From positions 372,001 through 436,000 of the forward strand of contig NZ_CP042412.1 of NCBI RefSeq assembly GCF_007954505.1: 64,000 nucleotides of DNA, written 5' to 3'. A program made the translations under genes and the position numbers. Source of the DNA: Microbacterium sp. CBA3102. GTDB taxonomy: Bacteria; Actinomycetota; Actinomycetes; Actinomycetales; Microbacteriaceae. This document shows, one piece after another, positions 7,864 to 17,074 of this stretch. Position 1 is the stretch's first letter, and each line of letters begins with the position of its first letter. Below the pieces are notes generated by a model. It was not told where the DNA came from. It was given only the letters and a program-made list of their open reading frames with translations, and did no database searches.

Positions 7864-8948
7864 AGGCAACACTCGTCCGCGAGATCGGCGCAGGATTCGT
7901 CAGTGCGGACATCGACATCGCCCAGCCCATCGGTCGCGAAGTGCTCGTCGACGTGAAGGCATCCGGCCTCTGCCACACTGACCTCACCATGTCCCGCTTC
8001 GAGATGGGCAACCCTCTACCCGGCGTCTTCGGACACGAGCTCGCCGGCGTCGTCACCGCGGTCGGTCCGGACGTGACGGACATCGCAATCGGCGACCATG
8101 TCGTCGGCTGCCTCGTGCAGTACTGCGGCGCCTGCGAGAAGTGCCTGTCCGGCAAGGTCTTCCAGTGCCTCCACCCGGAGAAGACCCTCCGCGCACCGGA
8201 CGAGGCGCCGCGGCTCAGCGAGAACGGCGCACCCGTGGGGCAGGCCTTCGGGCTGGGCGGGTTCGCCCAGCAGGCTCTCGTGCACGAGAATCAGCTCGTG
8301 ACGGTGCCGGACGAAGTTCCGTTCGCCCAGGCGGCACTCCTCGGCTGCGGCGTCGTCACCGGCGCAGGCTCCGTCCTCAACACCGCGAACGTGCAGGCGG
8401 GCGACGCCATCGTCGTCATCGGCGCCGGAGGGGTGGGTCTGAACGCCATCAACGGCGCGGTCATCGCCGGTGCGACCACGATCATCGCCGTGGACATCGC
8501 CGACGACAAGCTCGCGAAGGCGAAGGAGTTCGGGGCCACTCACGCCGTGAACTCGACGGAGGTCGACCCGGTCGCCGCCGTGCACGAGATCACCGGCAAC
8601 GGCGCGGATGCGGTGTTCGACTTCGTCGGCACGAAGACCGTGGCGGAACAGGGGCTGGAGATGGCCGCGCCCGGTGGTGGCCTCTACCTCATCGGTGTCA
8701 TCGATCCCACCTCGCACATCGACGTGCATCAGGTCGGACTGATCGGTTCTCAGAAGCGCATCCAGGGCGTCTACATGGGCTCGACCACGGCCAAGCGAGA
8801 CATCCCGATGTACGCGAAGCTCTACCTCGAGGGCCGGTTCGAGCTCGACTCGCTGCTGTCGAAGGAGATCGCGCTCGACGAGGTCAACGAGGGCTACGAC
8901 GCTCTCAAGGACCCGAGCGTCACGCGCGTCGTCATCACGTCGCTCTGA
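7860..8948 (+). CDS. Zinc-dependent alcohol dehydrogenase (class III / NDMA-dependent-like)
   Basis: A 362-residue medium-chain dehydrogenase. Catalytic zinc ligands are seen in SGLCHTD, FGHELAG and GCGVVTG, structural zinc in the four-cysteine lobe YCGACEKCLSGKVFQC, and the NAD-binding turn in VVIGAGGVGLNAING. The cysteine lobe and overall length fit the class III / mycothiol- or NDMA-dependent alcohol dehydrogenase group of actinobacteria. The substrate is not readable; a short alcohol or aldehyde is likely. It is co-translated with the TetR gene and followed by a strong terminator. Confidence 0.88.
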   Translation: MKATLVREIGAGFVSADIDIAQPIGREVLVDVKASGLCHTDLTMSRFEMGNPLPGVFGHELAGVVTAVGPDVTDIAIGDHVVGCLVQYCGACEKCLSGKVFQCLHPEKTLRAPDEAPRLSENGAPVGQAFGLGGFAQQALVHENQLVTVPDEVPFAQAALLGCGVVTGAGSVLNTANVQAGDAIVVIGAGGVGLNAINGAVIAGATTIIAVDIADDKLAKAKEFGATHAVNSTEVDPVAAVHEITGNGADAVFDFVGTKTVAEQGLEMAAPGGGLYLIGVIDPTSHIDVHQVGLIGSQKRIQGVYMGSTTAKRDIPMYAKLYLEGRFELDSLLSKEIALDEVNEGYDALKDPSVTRVVITSL

Positions 8949-8956
8949 CCCGACCT

Positions 8957-8997
8957 CGTGCGTGGGAGGACGCCCATCAGGCGTCCTCCCACGCACG
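8957..8997 (+). terminator. 18-bp perfect hairpin terminator
   Basis: CGTGCGTGGGAGGACGCC, a 5-base loop, and its exact complement form a very stable stem starting nine bases after the dehydrogenase stop. There is no T-run, as is common in actinobacteria. Confidence 0.8.
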
Positions 8998-9091
8998 GTC
9001 GACCCGCATCAGGGACGACGACGGGAAAGCAGGGCGAACGCGGTCTCCGCGATCGAGGCCAGACGGGCGGGACTGTGACCGTAGGCACCAG

Positions 9092-10303
9092 TCAGGTCGT
9101 CATCGTGATTTGGATGCGCCGGTCAAGATCATCGAGCTCGGCAAGAAGCTCGGACGCAACCCATACGCGGTCTCTCTTGCGTCCGGTGATCTCCTCGATG
9201 AACCCGGCTGCGGCGAGCTGATCGATCGCCAGGTAGGCTGCGGGCGTAGATGCGCCGGATCGCCGCTCGATCTCCGCAGCGGTCATGACCGGGTGGTCGT
9301 AGAACGCGGGGATCAGCGCTGCAGCTGCAGAGCCCTTCCGTGGCTTCAGCTCATCCATCCACTCGTCCGGGAGGGCCTTGATGCGAGCGATGGAGTCGCG
9401 CGAGCAGATCGCGGCAGACCGCGCCGATCGTGCGAAGAGGTCGATTAGCGGTGATGGCTCGCCCTTGCGATACTCGCCGAGCGCGGCGAAGTAGTCGTCG
9501 CGCTTCGCAAGCAGACCGCTTGCGAGGGGGACGACGGCGTTGCGGGTCACACCCCGCCGACGGAACACGGCCGACACCAGGGCGCGACCGATGCGGCCGT
9601 TGCCGTCGGTGAAAGCGTGGATCGACTCGAATTGGGCATGACCGATAGCAGCCTGCGTCATCACAGGCACGTCGTCGCGGTTGAGGTAGGTGATGAGGTC
9701 GTCGACCAGCGCGGGCACCCGCACAGGATCCGGTGGGACATGCAGGGCGCCTCGGGGCGAATAGTCGCTTCCGCCGATCCAGTTCTGCATGTCGCGCAGC
9801 CGCCCGGCGTAGCCCGCCTCCATCGGATCGCCCTTCATCAGAGCGCGGTGCGCCACCAGCAGATCGTCGAGTTCGAAGCGCCCGCGCTCTCCGACGACCG
9901 TGACCAGGCTGTGCAGCGCGGTGCTCGCGGCCACCATACTCGTCGCTGAGGTGTTCGAGCGGTTTCCGGCCAGGGCCTTGGCGTAGTCGACCGCATCAGC
10001 GGTGATGCGCTCGATCTTCGACGAGGCGACGGACTCGGTGCGGATCATGAAGCGGCTCATCGCCACCGAGTGCCCCTCGGCATCGGTATCCGCCTGCGCC
10101 ACGGCGAGCAGCGCCTCCTCCGAGGTGACCGTCGTCTTGACAGGCGGCAGGTAGTCCAGCTTCGAGATCGTCGGAGGGATAGTCGCGTCCACGGAACTGA
10201 GCATCCGATCAGCCCGGGTTCCACCGCGCAACCGCTGACGCCAAGGCAGCGTTTCGACATTGTGTGCAGGCCACGGGGTCCCAGCGAGCTCAGGAGATTC
10301 CAT
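9092..10303 (-). CDS. Fic-domain protein (AMPylator-type) with C-terminal winged helix
   Basis: A 403-residue class II Fic protein. The canonical active-site motif HAFTDGNGRIGR lies at residues 229-240 (catalytic His229). An N-terminal inhibitory helix segment SSKIER is at 94-99. The last 90 residues look like a winged helix (MTAAEIERRSGASTPAAYLAI). Family members transfer AMP to protein hydroxyls and are held inactive by the inhibitory glutamate. Here the residue after that Glu is Arg, not the usual Gly/Asn. ATG 10303 with an AGGAGA site about ten bases upstream is preferred to a TTG 14 codons earlier. It is unlinked to any partner and lies beside a tRNA gene, suggesting horizontal arrival. 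Confidence 0.88.
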   Translation of the reverse strand: MESPELAGTPWPAHNVETLPWRQRLRGGTRADRMLSSVDATIPPTISKLDYLPPVKTTVTSEEALLAVAQADTDAEGHSVAMSRFMIRTESVASSKIERITADAVDYAKALAGNRSNTSATSMVAASTALHSLVTVVGERGRFELDDLLVAHRALMKGDPMEAGYAGRLRDMQNWIGGSDYSPRGALHVPPDPVRVPALVDDLITYLNRDDVPVMTQAAIGHAQFESIHAFTDGNGRIGRALVSAVFRRRGVTRNAVVPLASGLLAKRDDYFAALGEYRKGEPSPLIDLFARSARSAAICSRDSIARIKALPDEWMDELKPRKGSAAAALIPAFYDHPVMTAAEIERRSGASTPAAYLAIDQLAAAGFIEEITGRKRDRVWVASELLAELDDLDRRIQITMTT

Positions 10304-10562
10304 ACCGAGATTTTCTCCTGTATTACTCAAGTTTGCTAGGTCCAAAGTTGAATAACGAGAGTGCTATTCCAGGAAAAGTCGGAAGGACGCGCATCGCAGG
10401 CGTGGCGTCCAGGCAGGCCGTTCTCGACACTGCTGACGCGTGCGGCGCGCGACATCGCACCTCGCGCATCACGGGGCGGCTCGCCGAGAGCCCTTGCAAA
10501 GCATGCCATCGGGACACCGACGAGATCTGCACCACAGATGCACCACGCCCCATCCCGAATAC
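10304..10562. other. Intergenic stretch between Fic gene and tRNA-Ser
   Basis: Its first 40 bases are AT-rich and hold the Fic promoter region. The rest has no credible gene. Because tRNA genes are common integration sites, it may hold integration debris, but I see no integrase remnant or tRNA-end repeat that would prove it. Confidence 0.4.
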
Positions 10563-10566
10563 GGAA

Positions 10567-10590
10567 AAACCCCCGATTTCTCGGGGGTTT
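10567..10590 (-). terminator. Terminator of tRNA-Ser
   Basis: AAACCCCCGA / TCGGGGGTTT with a TTTC loop. On the minus strand it is a 10-bp hairpin ending in five Ts, immediately after the tRNA, so a classic intrinsic terminator. Confidence 0.9.
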
Positions 10591-10593
10591 CCA

Positions 10594-10684
10594 TGGCGGT
10601 GACGGTGGGATTTGAACCCACGGTAGGGGGTTACCCTACACAACTTTTCGAGAGTTGCACCTTCGGCCGCTCGGACACGTCACC
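10594..10684 (-). tRNA. tRNA-Ser (CGA)
   Basis: A class II tRNA with acceptor stem GGTGACG/CGTCACC, discriminator G and encoded CCA. The anticodon stem CAACT/AGTTG encloses the loop CTCGAAA, giving anticodon CGA (window positions 10648-10650). The long variable arm GTAGGG...CCCTAC marks serine. The T-arm is GTGGGTTCAAATCCCAC. Confidence 0.97.
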
Positions 10685-10738
10685 GCGGAATAGCTTACGC
10701 GAGAGCGGGCGAGCGCGCGAATCGGGCGCCCAGAGCAT

Positions 10739-11785
10739 TCACCAGGCGGCGGCGACCTCTGCGTGCGTGCGCAGGATGCCCTCGGTCGATCCGGCCGGTG
10801 CACGACCGATGCCGCACTCGGTGGCGACCCCGAACCGCTCCGCGAACGGGCGGGCGGCGGCGACACGGCGCGCGGCCCCTTCCGCGCCGTCTTCGCGGTG
10901 GACGAGTCCGAGGTACAGCTCTTCGACGGGTGCGAGGTCGGCGAGAGGGGCGAAGTAGCCTTCGTCGTCGCGCTCGATCGGCACCGGCAGGTGCAACCAG
11001 GTGAGGGGACGCGCCGTCGCCGCCAGGACCGCGTTCGCGTAGCGGACCAGGTTCGCGGAATCGGTCGGCTCGATGAAGTGCTTCTCCCCCGCGTCGCCGT
11101 AGCAGAGGTGCACGCCGACCTCCACGCCTGCCGGCACGGCGTCGATCAGTTCGGCCAGCCGCGCGACGAGGCCGTCGAACGGATCACCGGGCCACCAGGC
11201 CTCCATGACCGCTCCGTAACCGGCTGCTCGCTCGATGATGCCCATCTCGCTGGCCACATCCCACTGCACAGCAAGGTCATCGTGCGGGATCGCCTCGAGG
11301 ATCTCCTCGAGCTCACGCAGGATCGCGGCGGTGTAGACGGGCTCGATCGCCGCCCGGTCGTCCCCACGGAAGAAGGAGGAGATCACGGCGAGCGGTGTCG
11401 GCAGCGACACCTGGAACCGCACCTCGGCCGGCACGAGACCCTCCGCACGGAGGCGCGTGAACACCGCGTACGACTCGATCGCGGCCGCCGCGTATCCGAG
11501 CGCGGGAAGTTCGATGCCCGCTGCGTCCACGCCCTCGCCGATGCGCAGACCACGGGCGTCGATCCCGGCCGGGAACGGGATGGGCTCGTCGCCGATGCGC
11601 TCGATCCCTTCGGCCTGGCCGATCACATCGGGCTGGAACATGATCCAGTGGAATCGTTTGCCGACCTCGCCGTCCGGGATGCGCCGGAGGCGGGCGCCGA
11701 GCACATCCACGGCTGTGCGGATCGTCGTCTCGGCATCGTCGAAGTTCACACTGCCCACGAGGAGGGCGCCCTGCGGCTGAGTCAT
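10739..11785 (-). CDS. MetE-like / UROD-superfamily TIM-barrel protein, substrate unknown
   Basis: A 348-residue protein resembling the C-terminal barrel of cobalamin-independent methionine synthase. Supporting pieces are RIPDGEVGKRFHWI near the start, LPTPLAV, VHLCYGDAGEKHF and the end TECGIGRAPAGSTEGILRTHA, which parallels the MetE zinc cysteine. Only one half of MetE is present, so a full homocysteine methylase is unlikely. TATCCT lies six bases before ATG 11785, making that the preferred start over a GTG one codon earlier. It is divergent from the oxygenase-like gene. Confidence 0.6.
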   Translation of the reverse strand: MTQPQGALLVGSVNFDDAETTIRTAVDVLGARLRRIPDGEVGKRFHWIMFQPDVIGQAEGIERIGDEPIPFPAGIDARGLRIGEGVDAAGIELPALGYAAAAIESYAVFTRLRAEGLVPAEVRFQVSLPTPLAVISSFFRGDDRAAIEPVYTAAILRELEEILEAIPHDDLAVQWDVASEMGIIERAAGYGAVMEAWWPGDPFDGLVARLAELIDAVPAGVEVGVHLCYGDAGEKHFIEPTDSANLVRYANAVLAATARPLTWLHLPVPIERDDEGYFAPLADLAPVEELYLGLVHREDGAEGAARRVAAARPFAERFGVATECGIGRAPAGSTEGILRTHAEVAAAW

Positions 11786-11857
11786 CACCCCAGGATATCG
11801 GCGCGGGATTCCGCGCTTTTCTCCGGCCGGCCACCGGGCGGCGGGACGCCCGAAGAG

Positions 11858-11871
11858 TTAGGATGTCCTAA
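11858..11871. promoter_or_regulatory. Palindrome TTAGGATGTCCTAA
   Basis: A perfect 14-bp palindrome (TTAGGA-TG-TCCTAA) lies 46 bases before the oxygenase-like gene and includes a TAGGAT that could serve as a -10 box. A regulator for it is not identified. Confidence 0.45.
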
Positions 11872-11917
11872 GAACCCGCCGCCTGTGGGGGCAGCGATGA
11901 CGGGAAGGGTACGCAGT

Positions 11918-12694
11918 ATGGGCTTCATCACCTCGGAGGCGCTGGCCGACACCGGCTACGTGGTCCTCGACGATCACTCCGCACCGGGCGACCCCGCCGA
12001 ATGGCTCGACCTGGAATACGTCCGCTGGCGCTCCTCCGGCGTCACGCGCTTCGCCCCGCTCGCCAGCTACGCGGGCGACGTGGACTGCAACGGCTTCTGG
12101 AACCACACGCCGCCGCGCACCGACAAGGACGGCGTGTGGATCGACTCCCAGGTGGCGATCGCGCCCACCCTGCAGCGTCGCGCGCTGGAGCCCGGCGCGG
12201 GCATCGGACGGTGCCGCGTGATCGAGCTGCAACCGAACGAGTACGCCGATGCGATCTACAACCTGCATCAGGACGACAACAACCGCCTCAACGAAGAGGG
12301 CACCGGCTGGGTCGTCCGCGGATTCTTCAATCTGTCCGACGACACCGAGTCGATGCTGATCCTGCGCGCCGACCGCTTCGACCCGGCGACCGAGGTCCGG
12401 CTGCCGCTCCGCGCCGGCTCGCGCATCATCGTCGACACCCAGCGCTTCTGGCACGCGGTCTGGCATCGCGGCACCGCACCCCGCTACGCACTCATCACCT
12501 CCTGGACCAGCGGCCCCGAACTCGACGCGTACATCGCGGCGAACCACGGCGACCCGCATCCGCCCACCGTCGACCTCGATCCGCAGTTCGTCGATGAGGC
12601 GCAGGTCGAGTTGCACCGCCGCATCGAAGAGCGCCGCCGTGCCTTCGAAGCGCAGGGCATCGTGATGGAACCGCCCGTCGACATGAACGCCTGA
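11918..12694 (+). CDS. Putative 2OG-Fe(II) dioxygenase-like double-beta-helix protein
   Basis: A 258-residue soluble protein. It has a candidate iron triad: His117-x-Asp119 in NLHQDDN and a distal histidine in RFWHAVWH (His179 or His183), with Arg189 suitable for 2-oxoglutarate. That order and spacing suit the double-stranded beta-helix oxygenases, but the fold call is by motif only. A GGAAGG site about nine bases before ATG 11918 decides the start over ATG 11897. It is divergent from the MetE-like gene; a shared pathway is possible but unproved. Confidence 0.55.
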   Translation: MGFITSEALADTGYVVLDDHSAPGDPAEWLDLEYVRWRSSGVTRFAPLASYAGDVDCNGFWNHTPPRTDKDGVWIDSQVAIAPTLQRRALEPGAGIGRCRVIELQPNEYADAIYNLHQDDNNRLNEEGTGWVVRGFFNLSDDTESMLILRADRFDPATEVRLPLRAGSRIIVDTQRFWHAVWHRGTAPRYALITSWTSGPELDAYIAANHGDPHPPTVDLDPQFVDEAQVELHRRIEERRRAFEAQGIVMEPPVDMNA

Positions 12695-12712
12695 CCCGCG
12701 AGGGGTCCTCAC

Positions 12713-14380
12713 TCAGAGCGTGCGTCCGCCGTCGAGTCGCACCACGCGGTCGACGGTGCCCGCAGGCGGCAGCACGTGCGAGATCAGCAGCACGGACTGC
12801 GACCCCGCAGCCGCAAGCAGATCACGCAGCAGCGCATCGGACGCCTCGGGGTCGACCCCGGCCGTCGGCTCGTCGAGCACCAGCACCGGGAAACCGCGTA
12901 ACAGGGCCCGGGCGAGCGCGATCCGCTGCGCCTGCCCGCCGGACACGAGTGCGCCACGGTCGCCGACCCGCGCATCGAGACCGCCGCGCCCCCGCGCCCA
13001 CTCCCCGAGCCCCACCCGGTCGAGCACGGCGAAGAGTTCCTCATCATCCGCGGTGTCGCGCGCGAAGAGCAGGTTCTGACGGATGTCCTCGTCGAACAGC
13101 TGAGGGCTCTGCTCACACAGGCCGATGACCCGGCGCAGCGTCGGACCGGACAACTCCGACGCGTCGCGGTCCCCGATCCGGTACTCGCCCTCCACGCGGA
13201 GGAAACCGACGAGGGCCGCGGCCAACGAGCTCTTCCCGGCCCCGCTCGATCCCGTCACCAGCACCCGCTCACCGGGTCGGAGATCCAGGTCGACGCCGGA
13301 GAGCGCCGGAGCTCCCCCCGGCCAGGACGCGCGCACGTCGCGCATCCGCACCACCGGCGTGCCGTCGACCTCGACATCCTCGCCCGCGTCGGAACGCAGC
13401 TCCGGCGGCATCCGGTCGGGCAGCACGTCGACGATGCGCTCCGCGCTCGATCGGACACTCCGCCACGACGCCGCAGCGATCGGCACGGCGCCGAAGATCT
13501 CGAACACCACCATCGGCACCAGCACCGCCACGGCCAACCACGGCCCGTCGATCGCCCCGTCGACGAGGCCGGGTGACGCGGCGGCGAGCGCCCACACCGA
13601 CGCCGCTCCGGCGACCGCGGAGACCACCCCGGCAGCGACGGCCTGCGCCAGCGATGCGCGGGAGACGAGCCGACGCAACTCCCCGTCGGCGGCAGTGATC
13701 CGTGCCCGCGCCTGCTCCTCCGCCCCATACGCGAGGAGGACATCGAGGCTCGCGAAGTAATCGACCAGCGCCGCCGAGAGCTCAGCCCGACGCGCGGACA
13801 CGAGTGCTTCGGCGCGGGAGCCGAACACCCAGCCGAGTCCGATCGCCACGGCCGCGGCGACCAGCAGGCAGACGGCGAGGGTGAGGGCGGCGGGCGGCGA
13901 GACGAATGCGATGAAACCGACGGCACCCACCGCGACGAGCGCAGCGACCCCCAGCGGCTGTACCACCCGCAGCGGGAGGTTCTGCAGGTTCTCGACGTCG
14001 TCGACGAGGGCCGTGAGCACTTGACCGCGGTCGGTCGAGCCGAGCCCGGCCGGCGAGAGCGGGATCAGTCGACGCACCATGTCGGCGCGTGTGGAGGCGA
14101 GCTGACGCAGTGCCGCATCATGCCCGCTCAGACGTTCGAGGTAGCGGGTGACGGCGCGCGACACAGCGAAGAACCGGACGCCGACCACGGCGATCGACAG
14201 CGGAACCAGCGAGTCGACGATCGAGGCGCTCACGATCAGCCAGCCACTGACCGCGAGCAGGCTCACGGCGGCCGCCGCGGACAGCACACCCCAGATGAGA
14301 CCGGGCACGAAGCGTCCGACCGACGGCTGCGCGAGCCGGAGGATGCTGCGGACCCGCTGTCCGCGCGTCAGTCCGGTCAT
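12713..14380 (-). CDS. cydC: Cytochrome bd assembly ABC exporter subunit CydC
   Basis: A 555-residue half-ABC exporter: an N-terminal six-helix membrane domain and a C-terminal ATPase with Walker A VTGSSGAGKSSLAAAL, signature VSGGQAQRIALARAL and Walker B VLVLDEPTAGVD. CydDC exports cysteine/glutathione and is needed to mature cytochrome bd. The ATG overlaps the cydD stop by four bases; the frame is open upstream but that stretch is cydD in another frame. It is the last gene of cydABDC. Confidence 0.93.
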   Translation of the reverse strand: MTGLTRGQRVRSILRLAQPSVGRFVPGLIWGVLSAAAAVSLLAVSGWLIVSASIVDSLVPLSIAVVGVRFFAVSRAVTRYLERLSGHDAALRQLASTRADMVRRLIPLSPAGLGSTDRGQVLTALVDDVENLQNLPLRVVQPLGVAALVAVGAVGFIAFVSPPAALTLAVCLLVAAAVAIGLGWVFGSRAEALVSARRAELSAALVDYFASLDVLLAYGAEEQARARITAADGELRRLVSRASLAQAVAAGVVSAVAGAASVWALAAASPGLVDGAIDGPWLAVAVLVPMVVFEIFGAVPIAAASWRSVRSSAERIVDVLPDRMPPELRSDAGEDVEVDGTPVVRMRDVRASWPGGAPALSGVDLDLRPGERVLVTGSSGAGKSSLAAALVGFLRVEGEYRIGDRDASELSGPTLRRVIGLCEQSPQLFDEDIRQNLLFARDTADDEELFAVLDRVGLGEWARGRGGLDARVGDRGALVSGGQAQRIALARALLRGFPVLVLDEPTAGVDPEASDALLRDLLAAAGSQSVLLISHVLPPAGTVDRVVRLDGGRTL

Positions 14381-16035
14381 GCGTCCACCCCCAGCGCCAC
14401 GACCTGATCCGCGATGCGGCGCGCCGACCGCCGGTGCGACACGAGCAGGATCGTCGCTCCGGCATCCGCCCGCGCGCGCAACGACTGCCACAACCGCTCC
14501 TCGGTCTCCGGGTCCAGCGCGCTCGAGGGCTCGTCCAAGGCGAGCACGCGTCCGGGATCGGTCTGCTGCCGGTACAGCGCGCGCGCCACGGCCACCCGCT
14601 GCGCCTGACCGCCCGAGAGCCCACTCCCCTGCACACCGAGTTCGAGTGCCGCGTCGATGCTCTCGGCACGTGCCTCATCCAGCGCTGCACGGACGCGGCC
14701 GGCATCCGGTGCCGGGTCTCCGAGGGCGACGTTGTCTGCGACCGTGCCGCGCATCAGCCCCGGTGCTTGCCCTGCCCAGGCCAGCCACCCGGCCGGAGCG
14801 AGCCCGCGAAGACTCTGCCCGGCGAACACGGCCGTCCCCCCATAGTCGGCAGCGCCCCGCAGCGCCGCGAGAAGCGACGACTTGCCCGAGCCACTGGGCC
14901 CCTCGATCAGCGTGATCGTCCCCGGCGTCGCGGTGAAGGACACCGGGGGCAGATCGCGCACGCACAGCCCCTCGACCACGAGCGCCGCGCCTTCCAGTCG
15001 GTCCACCTGCAGGACGGATGGACGGATGTCGGAAGCTTCGACGGCGATTCGTCCGGCATCCGTCGGAAGCTCCTGCATCCGTGCACCGGTCCGCGCTGCA
15101 TCGAGCACCTCGAACACGTCCTCGGTCGCGGCGACGCCCTCGGCCGCGGCGTGGAACTGCACCCCCACCTGTCGGATCGGCAGGAACGCCTCGGGCGCGA
15201 GCAGCAGCACGAACAGCCCCACCTCGAGCGTGAGGTCCCCCGACAACAGCCGGAACCCGACCGACACGGCGATCAGGGCGACCGCGATCGAGGCCAGCAG
15301 CTCCATCGCGAACCCGGACAGGAACGAGAACCGCAGCACCTTCATGGTCTCGCGCCGGTACTCGTCTGCCGTGACCTCGATGCGGTCCGCCGCGCGCTGG
15401 TCGCGCCCGAAGAGCCGCAGCGTCGAGAGTCCCTGCACCGTGTCGGCGAACCGGGCCGCGAGCCGCTGCAACGTCTGCCACTGCCGCTTCTGCACCGTGC
15501 GCGTCGCCATCCCGATCAGGATGAGGAACAGCGGGATCAGCGGCAGCGTGATGAGAGCGGTGAGACCGCTCGGCCAGTCCTGCCACCACATCACCGCGAC
15601 CAGCACGGGCGTCGCGATGACGGTCAGCACGAGCTGAGGGATGTAGCGCGCGAAGTAGGCGTCCAGCGCTTCCAGACCATGGCCGGCGGTCACCGCGAGT
15701 TCGGTCTGGTTCCGCTGCGCCAGCCACCCCGGCCCGAGTCGCCCCACCGCCGCGATCAACGCGGATCGCAGCTGCATGCCGGTCTTCGCCGCAGCACGGG
15801 TGCCCGCCGCATCGGACGCGGCGATGAGCACACCGCGAAGCAGTGCCGTGACCAGCAGCCAGAGCAGGGAAGCCGTCACGTCGCGCCCGGCGATCGCCCC
15901 GGTCACCGCATCCGTCAGCAGCCAGGCGAACACCATCACGACCGCGGTCTGGACCACGCCGATCAACGCGGATGCCGCGAGGAATCCCCTCGCGGCACCC
16001 GCGTAGCGCAGCAGTCTCGGATCGACGGGTTTCAC
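14377..16035 (-). CDS. cydD: Cytochrome bd assembly ABC exporter subunit CydD
   Basis: A 552-residue half-ABC exporter that pairs with CydC. The membrane domain spans roughly residues 15-300. The ATPase carries Walker A IEGPSGSGKSSLLAAL, signature LSGGQAQRVAVARAL and Walker B VLALDEPSSALD. The GTG start overlaps the cydB stop (GTGA). In many actinobacteria cydDC is fused; here it is two genes overlapping by four bases. Confidence 0.93.
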   Translation of the reverse strand: MKPVDPRLLRYAGAARGFLAASALIGVVQTAVVMVFAWLLTDAVTGAIAGRDVTASLLWLLVTALLRGVLIAASDAAGTRAAAKTGMQLRSALIAAVGRLGPGWLAQRNQTELAVTAGHGLEALDAYFARYIPQLVLTVIATPVLVAVMWWQDWPSGLTALITLPLIPLFLILIGMATRTVQKRQWQTLQRLAARFADTVQGLSTLRLFGRDQRAADRIEVTADEYRRETMKVLRFSFLSGFAMELLASIAVALIAVSVGFRLLSGDLTLEVGLFVLLLAPEAFLPIRQVGVQFHAAAEGVAATEDVFEVLDAARTGARMQELPTDAGRIAVEASDIRPSVLQVDRLEGAALVVEGLCVRDLPPVSFTATPGTITLIEGPSGSGKSSLLAALRGAADYGGTAVFAGQSLRGLAPAGWLAWAGQAPGLMRGTVADNVALGDPAPDAGRVRAALDEARAESIDAALELGVQGSGLSGGQAQRVAVARALYRQQTDPGRVLALDEPSSALDPETEERLWQSLRARADAGATILLVSHRRSARRIADQVVALGVDA

Positions 16036-17060
16036 GCGTGCGCCGGTGCCCCCTCGATGGACTTCCGGGTGACGCGCTTGCGGAAGACCCAGTACGTCCA
16101 GGCCTGGTACGCGAGCACGAGCGGCATCGCGATCAGGGCCGTCCAGCTCATGATCTGCAGCGTGTACGGGGTGCTGGATGCGTTCGCGATCGTCAGGCTG
16201 TACGCCGGATCGATCGTCGAGGGCATCACGAACGGGAACAGCGCCGAGAAGAGCATGACCACAGCGAACATCACCGTGAGCATCCCGGAGAAGAAGGCCC
16301 ACCCGTCACGTCGGACGAGCGAGAACCCGACGGCCGCGATCAGACTGACCGCCGCGAGCACCCCGGTGCCGATGACGAGCCAGAGCAGCGGAGCCTCGCG
16401 GCCCATCGCGATCGCCACCGTCCAGATCACCGTTCCGGCCGCGACGAGGATCGTCGGCAGAGCAGCCTTCTTCGCCAGCTTCTGCGCATCCTCGTGCACC
16501 TGGCCATCGGTCTTGAGAGCGACGAACAGCACACCGTGCAGGAAGAACAGCAGCAAGGTCGTGACGCCGACCAGCAGCGCGTACGGGTTCAGCAGCGAGA
16601 AGAAGCCGCCGACGTAGATGTGGTTCTCATCGATCGCCACCCCCTGCACGATGTTGCCGAAGGCGACGCCCCAGAGCAGAGCGGGAACGGCCGACCCGAT
16701 CACGATCATCCGGTCGAATCCGGCCTTCCACTTCACGCTGTCGCGCTGGTGCCGGTACTCGAAGGACACCCCGCGCAGGATCAGCGCGAGCAGGATCAGC
16801 AGCAGCGGCAGGTAGAAACCGCTGAACAGGGTGGCGTACCACTCGGGGAACGACGCGAACAGCACGGCACCGGCGACGATGACCCAGGTCTCGTTGAGGT
16901 CCCAGACCGGACCGATCGTGTTGATGACCTGACGGCGCGAGACATCGTTCTTGCCGAGGAACGGCAGCGACATGCCGACGCCGAAGTCGAACCCGTCGAG
17001 CACGAAGTAGCCCACGAAGAAGAACGCGACGATGAAGAACCAGAGTGTTGCGAGATCCAT
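16032..17060 (-). CDS. cydB: Cytochrome bd ubiquinol/menaquinol oxidase subunit II
   Basis: A 342-residue membrane protein with about eight or nine helices. The start WFFIVAFFFVGYFVLDGFDFGVG is the CydB hallmark and VWDLNETWVIVAGAVLFASFP follows (each a single conserved run, shown here in part). It supports haem assembly in CydA and completes the high-affinity terminal oxidase. The gene lies 14 bases after cydA with its own ATG. Confidence 0.95.
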   Translation of the reverse strand: MDLATLWFFIVAFFFVGYFVLDGFDFGVGMSLPFLGKNDVSRRQVINTIGPVWDLNETWVIVAGAVLFASFPEWYATLFSGFYLPLLLILLALILRGVSFEYRHQRDSVKWKAGFDRMIVIGSAVPALLWGVAFGNIVQGVAIDENHIYVGGFFSLLNPYALLVGVTTLLLFFLHGVLFVALKTDGQVHEDAQKLAKKAALPTILVAAGTVIWTVAIAMGREAPLLWLVIGTGVLAAVSLIAAVGFSLVRRDGWAFFSGMLTVMFAVVMLFSALFPFVMPSTIDPAYSLTIANASSTPYTLQIMSWTALIAMPLVLAYQAWTYWVFRKRVTRKSIEGAPAHA

Positions 17061-17074
17061 GATGCTCCTCCCCC

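Noticed and set aside
10323..10643. Frame of about 106 codons overlapping the tRNA-Ser and its terminator
   Set aside because: It runs through the tRNA gene and a clear terminator, and has no integrase motif, so I did not call an integrase remnant.
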